A stretch of DNA of 64,000 nucleotides from DATMER01 sp963741305 (lineage in GTDB: Bacteria > Acidobacteriota > Thermoanaerobaculia > Multivoradales > UBA5704). How positions within the stretch are numbered: the first letter of the stretch is position 1; every line of letters starts with the position of its first letter. The translations under genes were made by a program, and so were the position numbers. Of this stretch, positions 1 through 9,061 are shown in pieces. The stretch covers positions 3,348,001 through 3,412,000 of the forward strand of contig CAVUHL010000003.1 of NCBI GenBank assembly GCA_963741305.1. Reading direction: 5' to 3'. Below the pieces are notes generated by a model, which searched no databases, had not been told where the DNA came from, and saw nothing but the letters and a program-made list of their open reading frames with translations.

Positions 1-1
1 C

Positions 2-1441
2 GGTGAGGCCGACCGCCGCCGCAAACAGGCCGAGGATCTGATCGGCTACATGGTCGGCGACCTGCGCCCCAAGCTCGAATCGGTCGGCCGGCTCGATCTG
101 CTGGATGCCGTGGGTGACCGCGCTCTCGCCTATTTCAACGAGATGAAGGAAAGCGAGCTGACCGACGACGAGCTGTCGCAGCGCATCCGGACGATCCTGC
201 AGATCGGCGAGGTGCGCCTGGCTCAAGGGCGCTTGCAGGATGCGCTGGCCGCGTTCGAGCGCGCACGGGACCTTTCCGAGCGGCTGGTCGAACGCAATCC
301 GGGCGTCGAAGCCTGGCAGCGCAGCCGGATCGACGCCCACTCCTGGATCGGTCAGGTCGAGTTCGACCGTGGCCGGCCGCGCGAGGCCCTGGCGAAGTGG
401 CGCCATACGCTCGACCTGTCCCGCGCGCAGCTCAGCCAACATCCGGACAGCGAAAACTGGCTCGACGCGCTGTCGATCGCCCACCTGAACGTGGGTACCG
501 CGCTCGACGAGACCGGAGACCTGGCCGCGGCCCTGCGCTCCTATCGCGAAAGCATCGCGGTCTCCCGCCGGCTGGCGGAGAAGAACCCCGGGGACCTGGA
601 ACGCCAGGCGCAGGTCGCGGCGACGCTGGCCTGGGTCAGCAACGCCATGGAGCACCAGGGCGACTTGCGGGGAGCGCTCGCCGAGCGGCAGGCCCATCTT
701 CATATCTTCGAGAGGCTGGCGGTGATGGAACCGGCAAGCCCCGCTCGGCGGCAGGAGCTCGCGAGCGCCCAGGGCTTCCTCGCCGGCCTCCTGGCCGTCC
801 TCGGAGAGAGGGCGCAGGCGCGCACCCTCTACGAATCGGGGCTGGCCACGATCTCCGGCCTCGCGGCCCAGGATTCGGGCAACGCGGACCTCCAGCGCTG
901 GCTGGCGGCGTTTTACGGCGCTCTCGGAGCACTCGAGCAAGATCCGGTCCGCGCCCTGGGCCACCTGAAGTCCAGCCGCGCGGTCCTGACGAAGCTGCTC
1001 GCCCAGGATGCGACGAACGTGGACTGGCGGTTCCAGCTCGGCCTCTGCCACCGGCGGCTGGCCTCGGCGCTGGTGGAACGCGACCCGTCCGCGGCGCGCC
1101 GGGAGGCCCGGAGGGCTCTGGAGATCCTGAGCCCTCTGGTCGAGGACGTGCCCGACGAGCTGACCCGCGGGCAGATCGCCGAGGCCGAGATCGTGCTCGG
1201 TACGGCAGAGGAGGCATTGGGGAACCCTCGCGAGGCACGGACGGCCCGAGAGCGGGCGCTGTCGGCGCTCGCCCCCTGCCGGCGTCCCCTCGCCCACTGG
1301 AAGCTGGTCGATCCCTGGGCCCGCGCCCTCCTCGCGCTGGAACGCGCCGAGGAGGCCCGCCCGGCGGTCGAGCGCCTGCGGCGGATGGGGTATCAGGGGC
1401 TGAGCGACTACAATGACGATCAGAGAGGAACCCCGATATGA
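2..1441 (+). CDS. TPR-repeat protein, C-terminal part (5' end outside window)
   Basis: The frame is open from base 2, so the gene starts upstream and only about 479 codons are visible. The visible part is almost all helical with tetratricopeptide-like repeats (for example RLQDALAAFERARDLSERL, then units ending in a DxAxWxxxLA-type pattern), which suggests a protein-interaction scaffold. Proteins of this kind in Acidobacteriota are usually the C-terminal half of Ser/Thr kinases or similar signalling proteins; that assignment is inference because no kinase domain lies in the window. The stop overlaps the next gene's start (ATGA at 1438-1441), indicating translational coupling with the thioredoxin-like protein. 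Confidence 0.75.
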   Translation, partial: GEADRRRKQAEDLIGYMVGDLRPKLESVGRLDLLDAVGDRALAYFNEMKESELTDDELSQRIRTILQIGEVRLAQGRLQDALAAFERARDLSERLVERNPGVEAWQRSRIDAHSWIGQVEFDRGRPREALAKWRHTLDLSRAQLSQHPDSENWLDALSIAHLNVGTALDETGDLAAALRSYRESIAVSRRLAEKNPGDLERQAQVAATLAWVSNAMEHQGDLRGALAERQAHLHIFERLAVMEPASPARRQELASAQGFLAGLLAVLGERAQARTLYESGLATISGLAAQDSGNADLQRWLAAFYGALGALEQDPVRALGHLKSSRAVLTKLLAQDATNVDWRFQLGLCHRRLASALVERDPSAARREARRALEILSPLVEDVPDELTRGQIAEAEIVLGTAEEALGNPREARTARERALSALAPCRRPLAHWKLVDPWARALLALERAEEARPAVERLRRMGYQGLSDYNDDQRGTPI

Positions 1442-2451
1442 CGGCTAGACACTCCGCCCTTCCGCTCCTCCTGCTGACGCTGCTCACTCCCCTGGCCTTG
1501 GGGCAAACCCCGCCTTCCGACCGTTCCCAGGAGGCTCTGAACCAGGGGCGCAAGCTGGTGCAGGAGGGGAAGCACGCCGAGGCGGTCAAGATCCTGCGCA
1601 AGGCGGACAAGCTCGCCGGCGGGTCCTGCGTCGAGTGTCAAATCAACCTGGCCGTGGCCTTCAATCAGATGGGAAACTTCAAGGAGGCCCAGAAGAGCGC
1701 CGCTACCGTGCTGAAGCTCAGCCAGAAGCCGGCGGACCAGTTCCGTGCCTATCACAACCAGGGACTCGCGTTGTACAGCCTTGCCGGGGACGATCCCGCG
1801 AAGATGCGGTCGGCGGAGGATTCCTTCCGCCGCGCCCTGGAGCTGAGCTCGGGCAAGTCCAACTCATCCCGGTTCAGCCTGGCGATGGCTCTGCTGCGCC
1901 AATCGCGGGACGAGGAGGGAGTCGCCCTGCTCAAGCAGTATCTGGAGCAGGAGCCGGCCGCCACGGACGCGGACCGGGCCCGCGAGCTGATCGCCAACCC
2001 GGTGCGGGCGCGCAAGAACTTCTTCCCCGACTTCGAAATGGTGACCCTCGCCGGGGACCGCCTCAGCTCCAAGGACCTCCGCGGCAAAGTTGTCCTGGTG
2101 GACTTCTGGGGTACCTGGTGCCCACCGTGCGTGGCAGCCGTCCCGAGCCTGCGCACGATGAGCAAACGGATGACCGAAGAGCCATTCGTGCTCCTCAGCA
2201 TCAGCACCGATCAGGACAGGGGAGTGCTGAAGGCGTTCGTAGACAGGCACGAAATGAAGTGGCCCCAGGTGTGGGACCAGGGCAGCGCCTTCACCCACAA
2301 GTGCAAGATCGCCAGCTTCCCCACCTACGTCCTGGTGAGCCATGAGGGGGAGATCCTCTACTCGACCAGCGGCTGGAGCACCAGGATCGAGCGGGACCTC
2401 GGCAAGAAGGTGTCGGGCGCCATCCAGGCGGCCAGGCTCGCGAAGAATTGA
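1438..2451 (+). CDS. Secreted TPR / TlpA-type thioredoxin-fold protein
   Basis: 337 residues. A signal peptide (about residues 1-22, Leu-rich core ending in ALG) is followed by TPR-like helices (about 28-180) and a TlpA/AhpC-TSA thioredoxin domain (about 193-330). The redox motif W227-C-P-P-C231 follows the typical KVVLVDFWGTWCPPC strand-helix context, and a cis-Pro context (SFPTYVLV) is present. Family knowledge points to an extracytoplasmic thiol-disulfide reductase that could serve cytochrome c maturation or keep exported thiols reduced. Nearby di-heme proteins are compatible with the cytochrome role, but the link is inference. The ATGA overlap with the upstream TPR gene implies one transcript. 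Confidence 0.88.
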   Translation: MTARHSALPLLLLTLLTPLALGQTPPSDRSQEALNQGRKLVQEGKHAEAVKILRKADKLAGGSCVECQINLAVAFNQMGNFKEAQKSAATVLKLSQKPADQFRAYHNQGLALYSLAGDDPAKMRSAEDSFRRALELSSGKSNSSRFSLAMALLRQSRDEEGVALLKQYLEQEPAATDADRARELIANPVRARKNFFPDFEMVTLAGDRLSSKDLRGKVVLVDFWGTWCPPCVAAVPSLRTMSKRMTEEPFVLLSISTDQDRGVLKAFVDRHEMKWPQVWDQGSAFTHKCKIASFPTYVLVSHEGEILYSTSGWSTRIERDLGKKVSGAIQAARLAKN

Positions 2452-2462
2452 TCCCGGATCAA

Positions 2463-3380
2463 TTAGTGGTGGGTGGAGGAACCCGAGCCCGATGCTTTGC
2501 TGGTCAGGCTCCCATGGATCAGCGCGATCCAGTCCTCGGTCTTGATGAAGCCGCTCCCCCACTCCTTCCACTTCTCGGGCAGCCCTTCCGCCTGGATCGC
2601 CTTCAAGTCCTTGCCCGCCTCGATGCGCTGGCGCACGTGCGCGGTGGTCTCCTCGAGCATGGCGAGATAGCCCTGCAAGTCCGTCTTGGTGGAGAGCGGG
2701 CCATGGCCGGGGATGACCTTCACGTCCGCCGGTAGCTGGCCCAGGATCTTCTCGATGTTCTCCGTCAGCCCGGCCAGGCTGCCGCCGCTCTCGAGGTCGA
2801 TGAAGGGGAAGCGGCCCGCGAAGTAATCGTCGCCCATGTGGACCACGTTCGAGCCGGTGAAGAAGATGACGCTGTCGCCGTCCGTGTGGCCATGCGGGTA
2901 GTGGAGGACCCGGATCTCCTCGCCGTTGAAGTGGACCGTGACCGACTCGCCAAAGGTGATCACCGGCAGCGCCTTCGCGGGTGAGGCCGGGACCATGTCC
3001 CCGCCGAGCATCTGTCCCTTCTCCATCCGCTTGCGGACGTTGTCATGGGCGATGATCGTGGCCTCGCCGCCGAAGGCTTCGTTGCCGCCCGTGTGGTCGT
3101 AGTGCCAGTGGGTGTTCAGGACGAAGGCGAGGTTGCCCGGGCTCAGGCTTTTCAAGGCGATGCGGATCTTGTCCGCGAGCGGCGCGAACTGGTCGTCCAC
3201 GATCAGGAGGCCGTCGCTCCCCACCGATACGCCGATGTTGCCGCCCGCGCCTTGCAGCATGTGGATCTTGCCGGCGACCGGGGTCGCCTTGACCTCGACC
3301 TTGGAGAAGTCCCGCTCCTGCGCGGATGCCGGCAGCACGACGAGCCCCACGAGCACTACACCAAGACACGCTTTCAGCAT
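2463..3380 (-). CDS. Secreted metallo-beta-lactamase-fold hydrolase
   Basis: 305 residues from the ATG at 3380, chosen over an ATG 14 codons upstream because GGAGG lies 8 nt before it and a signal peptide follows directly (MLKACLGV...ASAQ). The metal-binding set of the MBL fold is visible: H91-x-H93-x-D95-H96 in THWHYDHTGGN, H163-G-H165 with D167, D184 in MGDD and H226 in PGHG. This arrangement is typical of subclass-B-like periplasmic MBL hydrolases of unknown substrate; it need not be an antibiotic-resistance enzyme. It diverges from the DHOR cluster, sharing a 245-bp intergenic region. Confidence 0.9.
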   Translation of the reverse strand: MLKACLGVVLVGLVVLPASAQERDFSKVEVKATPVAGKIHMLQGAGGNIGVSVGSDGLLIVDDQFAPLADKIRIALKSLSPGNLAFVLNTHWHYDHTGGNEAFGGEATIIAHDNVRKRMEKGQMLGGDMVPASPAKALPVITFGESVTVHFNGEEIRVLHYPHGHTDGDSVIFFTGSNVVHMGDDYFAGRFPFIDLESGGSLAGLTENIEKILGQLPADVKVIPGHGPLSTKTDLQGYLAMLEETTAHVRQRIEAGKDLKAIQAEGLPEKWKEWGSGFIKTEDWIALIHGSLTSKASGSGSSTHH

Positions 3381-3445
3381 CTCTGAGCCCTCCGGCGGGG
3401 AATCTAGCACAGCGGTTGTCACGCTTTCGCCAGCTGCTGGTACTT

Positions 3446-3625
3446 CCTAATATAGATGAGTCTTCATATCTCGTCAGGACCGTTCTTTCCCCGCGGCCCC
3501 CCCTGCCCCCGGCAGCAGGCGAACATCCTTTTCTCGCGACCGGGTGGCCTCACTCCTTGCCGTCCACCTCGCTCGACCGTCCGCCGCGAGCCTCTCCTTA
3601 CATGGCGCTACTTCCAGGAGGTTTC
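3446..3625 (+). promoter_or_regulatory. Conserved 5' leader of the DHOR paralogues
   Basis: The bases upstream of the first DHOR gene are clearly homologous to those upstream of the third copy (about 7088-7272), including a near-identical GGGTGGCCTC and CCTTGCCGTCC stretch and a shared GCGAGCCTCTCC before the AGGAGG ribosome-binding site. The leader was duplicated with the gene and probably holds its promoter. No terminator or riboswitch fold was evident by eye. Confidence 0.5.
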
Positions 3626-5209
3626 ATGAGGCTGAGTGTTCTCGTACGGGCGGCATCTCTCATTACTCTGTCCGTGTTCATCCCTTTGACGGCTGAAGCC
3701 CAACTCGTCGACCGCACCCGCGCTCCCCATACCGAAAACAATGCTGCCGTGCAGAAGTCTCTGGCACAGCAGATCGGCGCCGGGCGCGCCCCCGACACCA
3801 CCCCCACGTCTTCTCTTTTCCTGATCCGGCGCGATCCCTTCCGGTCGATCCGTCGCGGCCGGCAGCTCTTTCAGCGCAAGTTCGCCGTCGAGCAGGGCCT
3901 GGGCCCCATCACCGGCGACGGAGCCGGAGACATCGAGCTCGACGATTCGATCGGAGCCGGCCTTTCTGACAGTTGCGCCGGCTGCCACGGCCGGCCCCGG
4001 GGCTCCGCGGGTCACGGCGGCGACGTCGCCACCCGGCCGGACAGCCGGGACGCCCCTCATCTCTTCGGCCTCGGCCTTGTCGAGATGCTCGCCGACGAGA
4101 TGACCGCCACCCTGCGGAAGATCCGGGACGACGCCATCTTTCAGGCCACTACCACCAGCTCGCTCGTGATCAAAAACCTGGAAGCGAAGGGGGTCGGCTT
4201 CGGCACCATCACCGCGTTTCCGAACGGCAGCGTCGACCTTTCGAACGTGGAGGGCGTGAACACGGACCTGCGCGTCAGGCCGTTCTTCCACGACGGCCGG
4301 CTGTTCTCGATCCGCGAGTTCGCGGTGGGCGCCTTCAACGCCGAAATGGGCCTGGAATCACCGGACGCCGACCTCCTCGTGGCCGTCGGCGGCGGCGTGG
4401 TCACCACGCCGTCGGGCATGGTCCTCGACGGCACCCTCGACACGTTCTCGCCGGTTCCGGCTCCGAACACGGCCGCCGATCCGGACGGGGACGGCGTGGT
4501 CAACGAGATCGACACCGCCCTGGTGGACCACATGGAGTTCTACCTGCTGAACTACTTCCGGCCGGCCATTTACGAGCAGACCGCGGCAACCGAGAAGGGC
4601 AGGGCGGTGTTCGACACCATCGGCTGCGGGAAGTGCCACACGCCTGACATGAAGATCGAAGGCGACCGCCGTGTGGCCGACGTGGATACGTCGTTCGATC
4701 CCCTGCAGGGGATCTTCAATCAGCTGTTCTCCACCGCGACTCCGCTTGTGAACGTCATTCCCGATCTTCCCAACCCGCCCTACCAGGAAGCGCAGTTCAA
4801 CTCCTTCCAGGTCGAAGGAATCTATAGCGACCTGAAGCGGCACGACCTCGGCCCCAATTTCCACGAGCGCCAGTACAACGGCACCATCACGACCCACTTC
4901 GTCACCGAGCCGCTCTGGGGGGTGGCGACCACGGCCCCGTATGGCCACGATGGCCGCAGCATCAACCTCAACGAGGTCATCCTGCGGCATGGCGGCGAGG
5001 CCCAGAGCCAGCGCGACAACTACGCGGAGCTCGATGACATCGACCGCGGCAGAATCCTCGCGTTCCTCGGTTCCCTGGTCCTCTTCCCGCCCGACGACAC
5101 CGCCTCCAACCTCGATCCGGGAAATCCGTTCGACCCGGCCTTCCCGCAACGAGGGCACGGAGCGATCGACCTGAGCGTGCTGTTCATCAACCCCGCCGAC
5201 AAGGAGTAG
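3626..5209 (+). CDS. Di-heme oxidoreductase (DHOR family), paralogue 1
   Basis: 527 residues from ATG 3626, preceded by AGGAGG at 3616; the open frame extends further upstream but lacks a comparable start. A signal peptide (residues 1-25, ending AEA) is followed by two c-type heme motifs, C117-A-G-C-H121 and C334-G-K-C-H338. The C-terminal signature TEPLWGVATTAPYGHDGRS followed by VILRHGGEA is characteristic of the DHOR family (putative di-heme peroxidase/thiol oxidoreductase). It likely acts in the periplasm; the substrate is unknown. It is the first of three tandem copies and ends in the same GHGAIDLSVLFINPADKE sequence as copy 2. Confidence 0.9.
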   Translation: MRLSVLVRAASLITLSVFIPLTAEAQLVDRTRAPHTENNAAVQKSLAQQIGAGRAPDTTPTSSLFLIRRDPFRSIRRGRQLFQRKFAVEQGLGPITGDGAGDIELDDSIGAGLSDSCAGCHGRPRGSAGHGGDVATRPDSRDAPHLFGLGLVEMLADEMTATLRKIRDDAIFQATTTSSLVIKNLEAKGVGFGTITAFPNGSVDLSNVEGVNTDLRVRPFFHDGRLFSIREFAVGAFNAEMGLESPDADLLVAVGGGVVTTPSGMVLDGTLDTFSPVPAPNTAADPDGDGVVNEIDTALVDHMEFYLLNYFRPAIYEQTAATEKGRAVFDTIGCGKCHTPDMKIEGDRRVADVDTSFDPLQGIFNQLFSTATPLVNVIPDLPNPPYQEAQFNSFQVEGIYSDLKRHDLGPNFHERQYNGTITTHFVTEPLWGVATTAPYGHDGRSINLNEVILRHGGEAQSQRDNYAELDDIDRGRILAFLGSLVLFPPDDTASNLDPGNPFDPAFPQRGHGAIDLSVLFINPADKE

Positions 5210-5220
5210 GCCGCTTCGAG

Positions 5221-5246
5221 CCGCGCGCCCTCACCCGGGCGCGCGG
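5221..5246 (+). terminator. GC-rich hairpin after DHOR 1
   Basis: CCGCGCGCCC (5221-5230) pairs with GGGCGCGCGG (5237-5246) around a 6-nt loop, 11 nt after the stop and followed by a T/C-rich tail. Equivalent hairpins follow copies 2 and 3. Confidence 0.7.
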
Positions 5247-5434
5247 CGCTTGTCCCCTTTCACAACTTGGCAAGTACCTATCTAAAAGGAGGGTGTTCTT
5301 CCCGCACGTACAACCTGTGACCTCTCTCCCCCTTCCCCGGCGCGCCCGCCCTCCGCCCGCCTGCCGCAGGCCCCGTTGGACAGATCTCCGTGTAAGGCCC
5401 CTTAACGTCAAGTTTGCCAGGAGGAGTCCATTTC

Positions 5435-7024
5435 ATGAGGCCAAGCAGCACCCTCGTTCGCGTCCTCGGCGGCGCCATCCTGCTCGCGGCGCTCGTCCCC
5501 TCGACGGCTTCCGCTCAGCTCGTCGACCGCACCCGCGCTCCACACACCGAAAACAAGGCCGCCGTCCAGAAGTCGCTCCCCGCCGAGATCGGGGCGGGCC
5601 GCGGCAACATCACCACTCCCAACTCGTCGCTCTACCTCATCGCGCGCGACCCCTTCCGCTCGGTGCGGCGAGGACGCCAGATCTTCCAGCGCAAGTTCGC
5701 CGTCGAGCAGGGGATGGGGCCCATCACCGGCGATGGGATGGGCGACATCGAGCTGGACGATCGGATCGGAGCCGGTCTCTCCGACAGCTGCGCCGGCTGC
5801 CATGGCCGGCCGCGGGGCTCCGCCGGGCATGGCGGCGATGTCGCCACCCGCCCGGACAGCCGTGACGCCCCGCACCTGTTCGGCCTCGGCCTGGTCGAGA
5901 TGCTCGCCGACGAGATGACCTCCGACATGCGGTCGATCGCCAAGAGCGCGCGCAACAATGCCATCCTGACGGGCGTGCCCGTGACCGCGAGCCTGAACAC
6001 CAAGGGCGTCAACTTCGGCCAGATCACCGCCTTGCCGAACGGAACCTTCGATTTCTCGAACGTCCAAGGCGTGGACCAGGATCTGCGGGTGAAGCCGTTC
6101 TTCCACGATGGCCGGCTGTTTTCGATCCGCGATTTCGCCGTCGGCGCCTTCAATGCGGAGATGGGTCTGGAGGCCCCGGACCCGGACCTCCTCGCCGCCC
6201 ACAACGGCGCCACGGTCACCACCCCATCCGGCATGGTGCTCGACGGCACCCTCGACAAGATCGCGGAGCCCCCGGCCCTCACTCCCGCCGACGATCCGGA
6301 CGGGGACGGCGTCGTCAACGAGGTCGACACCGCCCTCGTCGATCACATGGAGTTCTATCTTCTCAATTACTTCCGTCCGGCCCTCTACCAGCAGAACACG
6401 GACGCCCTGATGGGATTTCAGCTCTTTCTCGACCTGGGCTGCGGCAAGTGCCACGTGCCCGACATGAAGATCAACCGCGACCGGAGGGTGGCCGACGTGG
6501 ACACGACGTTCAACTCGGCTCAGGGGATCTTCAACCAACTGTTCGCCACGGCGACCTCGCTGGTGAACGTAATCCCTGATCCTCCCCACCCGCCGCTCCA
6601 GAAGCCGAAGCTCCAGCCGTTCACGGTCAGGAACTTCTTCAGCGACCTGAAGCGCCACGACCTCGGCCCCAACTTCCACGAGCGGCAGTACGACGGCACC
6701 ATCACGACGCACTTCGTGACCGAGCCGCTCTGGGGAGTGGGCACCACCGCACCCTACGGCCATGACGGGCGGAGCATCAACCTCAACGAGGTCATCCTGC
6801 GCCATGGCGGTGAAGCCCTGGCGCAGCGCAACGCCTATGCCGCGCTCACTGCCACGAACCACGTCAGGGTGCTCCTCTTCCTTCAGTCCCTGGTCCTCTT
6901 CCCCCCTGACGACACCGCCTCCAACCTCGACCCGGGGAACCCGGCCGACCCGGCCTTCCCGCAGCGAGGGCACGGAGCGATCGACCTGAGCGTGCTGTTC
7001 ATCAACCCCGCCGACAAGGAGTAG
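5435..7024 (+). CDS. Di-heme oxidoreductase (DHOR family), paralogue 2
   Basis: 529 residues from ATG 5435, which has AGGAGGAG 8 nt upstream and opens directly into a signal peptide (MRPSSTLVRV...STASA). It is collinear with copy 1: the mature N-terminus QLVDRTRAPHTEN is identical, the heme motifs CAGCH and CGKCH are kept, and so is the C-terminal TEPLWGVGTTAPYGHDG signature. Divergence concentrates between the two heme domains (around 5930-6060) and before the C-terminal conserved block. The gene is intact with its own leader and terminator. Tandem duplication is seen directly; functional specialisation is inference. Confidence 0.9.
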   Translation: MRPSSTLVRVLGGAILLAALVPSTASAQLVDRTRAPHTENKAAVQKSLPAEIGAGRGNITTPNSSLYLIARDPFRSVRRGRQIFQRKFAVEQGMGPITGDGMGDIELDDRIGAGLSDSCAGCHGRPRGSAGHGGDVATRPDSRDAPHLFGLGLVEMLADEMTSDMRSIAKSARNNAILTGVPVTASLNTKGVNFGQITALPNGTFDFSNVQGVDQDLRVKPFFHDGRLFSIRDFAVGAFNAEMGLEAPDPDLLAAHNGATVTTPSGMVLDGTLDKIAEPPALTPADDPDGDGVVNEVDTALVDHMEFYLLNYFRPALYQQNTDALMGFQLFLDLGCGKCHVPDMKINRDRRVADVDTTFNSAQGIFNQLFATATSLVNVIPDPPHPPLQKPKLQPFTVRNFFSDLKRHDLGPNFHERQYDGTITTHFVTEPLWGVGTTAPYGHDGRSINLNEVILRHGGEALAQRNAYAALTATNHVRVLLFLQSLVLFPPDDTASNLDPGNPADPAFPQRGHGAIDLSVLFINPADKE

Positions 7025-7034
7025 CCAGCCTCGA

Positions 7035-7060
7035 GCCGCGCGCCGCTTCCGGCGCGCGGC
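7035..7060 (+). terminator. GC-rich hairpin after DHOR 2
   Basis: GCCGCGCGCC (7035-7044) pairs perfectly with GGCGCGCGGC (7051-7060) around loop GCTTCC, just downstream of the stop at 7024. Confidence 0.7.
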
Positions 7061-7272
7061 CGTCACGCATTTTGCATCTGCGCTCCTCCGCATATAGAGG
7101 AGCCCTCACATCTCACCAGCACCATTCGCTCCCCGTGGCCCCCCTCGCCCAACAGAAGACGTGAACAATCCCTTCTCGCGATCGGGTGGCCTCCCCCTCC
7201 TTGCCGTCCCACCTGGCCCAACCATCCGGACGCGAGCCTCTCCAACTACGAAGCTATTCCAGGAGGAGTTCC

Positions 7273-8249
7273 ATGAGGCTGAGTTTGCTCATCCGGGCCA
7301 CGCTCTACGTCGCCCTGAGCTCTGCGTTTGCTTCCTCGATGGTTCACGCCCAGCTCGTCGACCGAACCCAGGCGGCGACGTCGCCACCCGGCTGGAAGCA
7401 CCGGACCCCGGACCTTCTCGCCGCGAGCGGCGGCGGTGTGGTCACCACGCCTTCGGGCATGGTTCTCGACGGTACCCTCGACACCTTCTCACCGCCTCCG
7501 GCTCCGAACCCGGCCGCCGATCCGGATGGGGACGGCGTGGTGAACGAGATCGACACCGCCTTGGTCGACCACATGGAATTCTACCTTTTGAACTATTTCC
7601 GGCCGGCCAATTACGAGCAGACCGCGGTGACCGAGAAGGGCCGAGCGGTGTTCGATGAAATCGGCTGCGCCAAGTGCCACACGCCCGCCATGAAGCTCGG
7701 ACGCGACCGCCGCGTGGCCGACGTGGACACGGCGTTCGACCCGGTCCAGGGAATCTTCAATCAACTGTTTTCCACGGCGACCCCGCTGGTGAACGTCATT
7801 CCCGATCCTCCCACCCGCCCCTTCAGGTTCCGGCGTTCAATTCCTTCCTGGTCGACGGCATCTACAGCGACCTGAAGCGGCACGATCTCGGCCCCAATTT
7901 CCATGAACGGCATTACGACGGCACCATCACGAAGCTCTTCGTGACCGAGCCGCTCTGGGGGGTTGCCACCACGGCTCCTTATGGCCATGACGGCCGCAGC
8001 ATCAACCTCAACGAGGTCATCCTGCGGCATGGCGGCGAGGCTCAGACGATGCGCGACCTCTACGCGGACCTCGATGACAGCGATCGCGACCTGCTGCTCG
8101 GGTTCCTCGGCTCCCTGGTCCTCTTCCCGCCCGACGACACCGCCTCCAACCTCGATCCGGGAAACCCGTCCGACCCGGACTTCCCGCAACGAGGACATGG
8201 GGCGATCGATTTGAGCGTGCTGTTCCTGAATCCCGCAGACAAAGAGTAG
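7273..8249 (+). pseudogene. DHOR paralogue 3, internally deleted and frameshifted
   Basis: The start (ATG 7273, AGGAGGAG upstream), signal peptide and mature QLVDRT match the intact copies. The reading frame then jumps over most of the N-terminal heme domain: a 20-odd-base island matching the GGDVATR region follows directly, and then a second jump leads to the VVTTPSGMVLDGTLDTF segment. The first CxxCH motif is lost; the second (GCAKCH) remains. Near 7810-7812 a run of C is one shorter than in paralogue 2, shifting the frame so that the C-terminal third (DLKRHDLGPNFHERH to the NPADKE end) continues in another frame to 8249. The frameshift alone could be an assembly error; the deletions are not explained that way. 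Confidence 0.85.
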
Positions 8250-8257
8250 TTTTCATT

Positions 8258-8285
8258 GGCCGCGCGCCCTCACCGGCGCGCGGCC
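8258..8285 (+). terminator. GC-rich hairpin after the DHOR pseudogene
   Basis: GGCCGCGCGCC (8258-8268) pairs with GGCGCGCGGCC (8275-8285), loop of 6 nt. It directly precedes the 21-bp array. Confidence 0.7.
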
Positions 8286-8287
8286 GA

Positions 8288-9061
8288 CCCTTCCGCGTGA
8301 GCCGCAAACCTATCCGCGTGACGCGGAGACCCTTCGTGACGCGGAGGCCCTTCCGCGTGAGCCGCAAACCTATCCGCGTGACGCGGAGACCCTTCCGCGT
8401 GAGCCGCAAACCTATCCGCGTAACGCGGAGACCCTTCCGCGTGAGCCGCAAACCTATCCGCGTGACGCGGAGACCCTTCCGCGTGAGCCGCAAACCTATC
8501 CGCGTAACGCGGAGACCCTTCCGCGTGAGCCGCAAACCTATCCGCGTGACGCGGAGACCCTTCCGCGTGAGCCGCAAACCTATCCGCGTAACGCGGAGAC
8601 CCTTCCGCGTGAGCCGCAAACCTATCCGCGTGACGCGGAGACCCTTCCGCGTGAGCCGCAAACCTATCCGCGTAACGCGGAGACCCTTCCGCGTGAGCCG
8701 CAAACCTATCCGCGTAACGCGGAGACCCTTCCGCGTGAGCCGCAAACCTATCCGCGTGACGCGGAGACCCTTCCGCGTGAGCCGCAAACCTATCCGCGTA
8801 ACGCGGAGACCCTTCCGCGTGAGCCGCAAACCTATCCGCGTGACGCGGAGACCCTTCCGCGTGAGCCGCAAACCTATCCGCGTGACGCGGAGACCCTTCC
8901 GCGTGAGCCGCAAACCTATCCGCGTAACGCGGAGACCCTTCCGCGTGAGCCGCAAACCTATCCGCGTAACGCGGAGACCCTTCCGCGTGAGCCGCAAACC
9001 TATCCGCGTGACGCGGAGACCTTGCCGCGAGACGCGGAAGCCTTGCCGTCAGAGGCGCCTA
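8288..9061. repeat. 21-bp tandem repeat array 1 (42-bp two-part unit)
   Basis: About 37 consecutive 21-bp units. Two alternate: one with TTCCGCGTGAGCCGC and one with TATCCGCGTRACGCGGA; together they form a 42-bp unit present 17 times. One 18-bp hybrid unit (8330-8347) and two degenerate terminal units (9020-9061) break the regularity. The second unit contains a perfect dyad, CCGCGT-R-ACGCGG, whose centre base is G or A in a largely alternating order. Long open frames exist on both strands because 21 is a multiple of 3 and the units lack stops; these are unlikely to be proteins (Arg-rich heptads, no credible initiation). The array fills the space between the convergent DHOR pseudogene and epimerase, and its last unit includes the epimerase stop codon. 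Confidence 0.95.

Noticed and set aside
2463..3380. Metallo-beta-lactamase antibiotic resistance gene
   Set aside because: The fold is shared by many hydrolases; nothing in the sequence or context points to beta-lactam hydrolysis.
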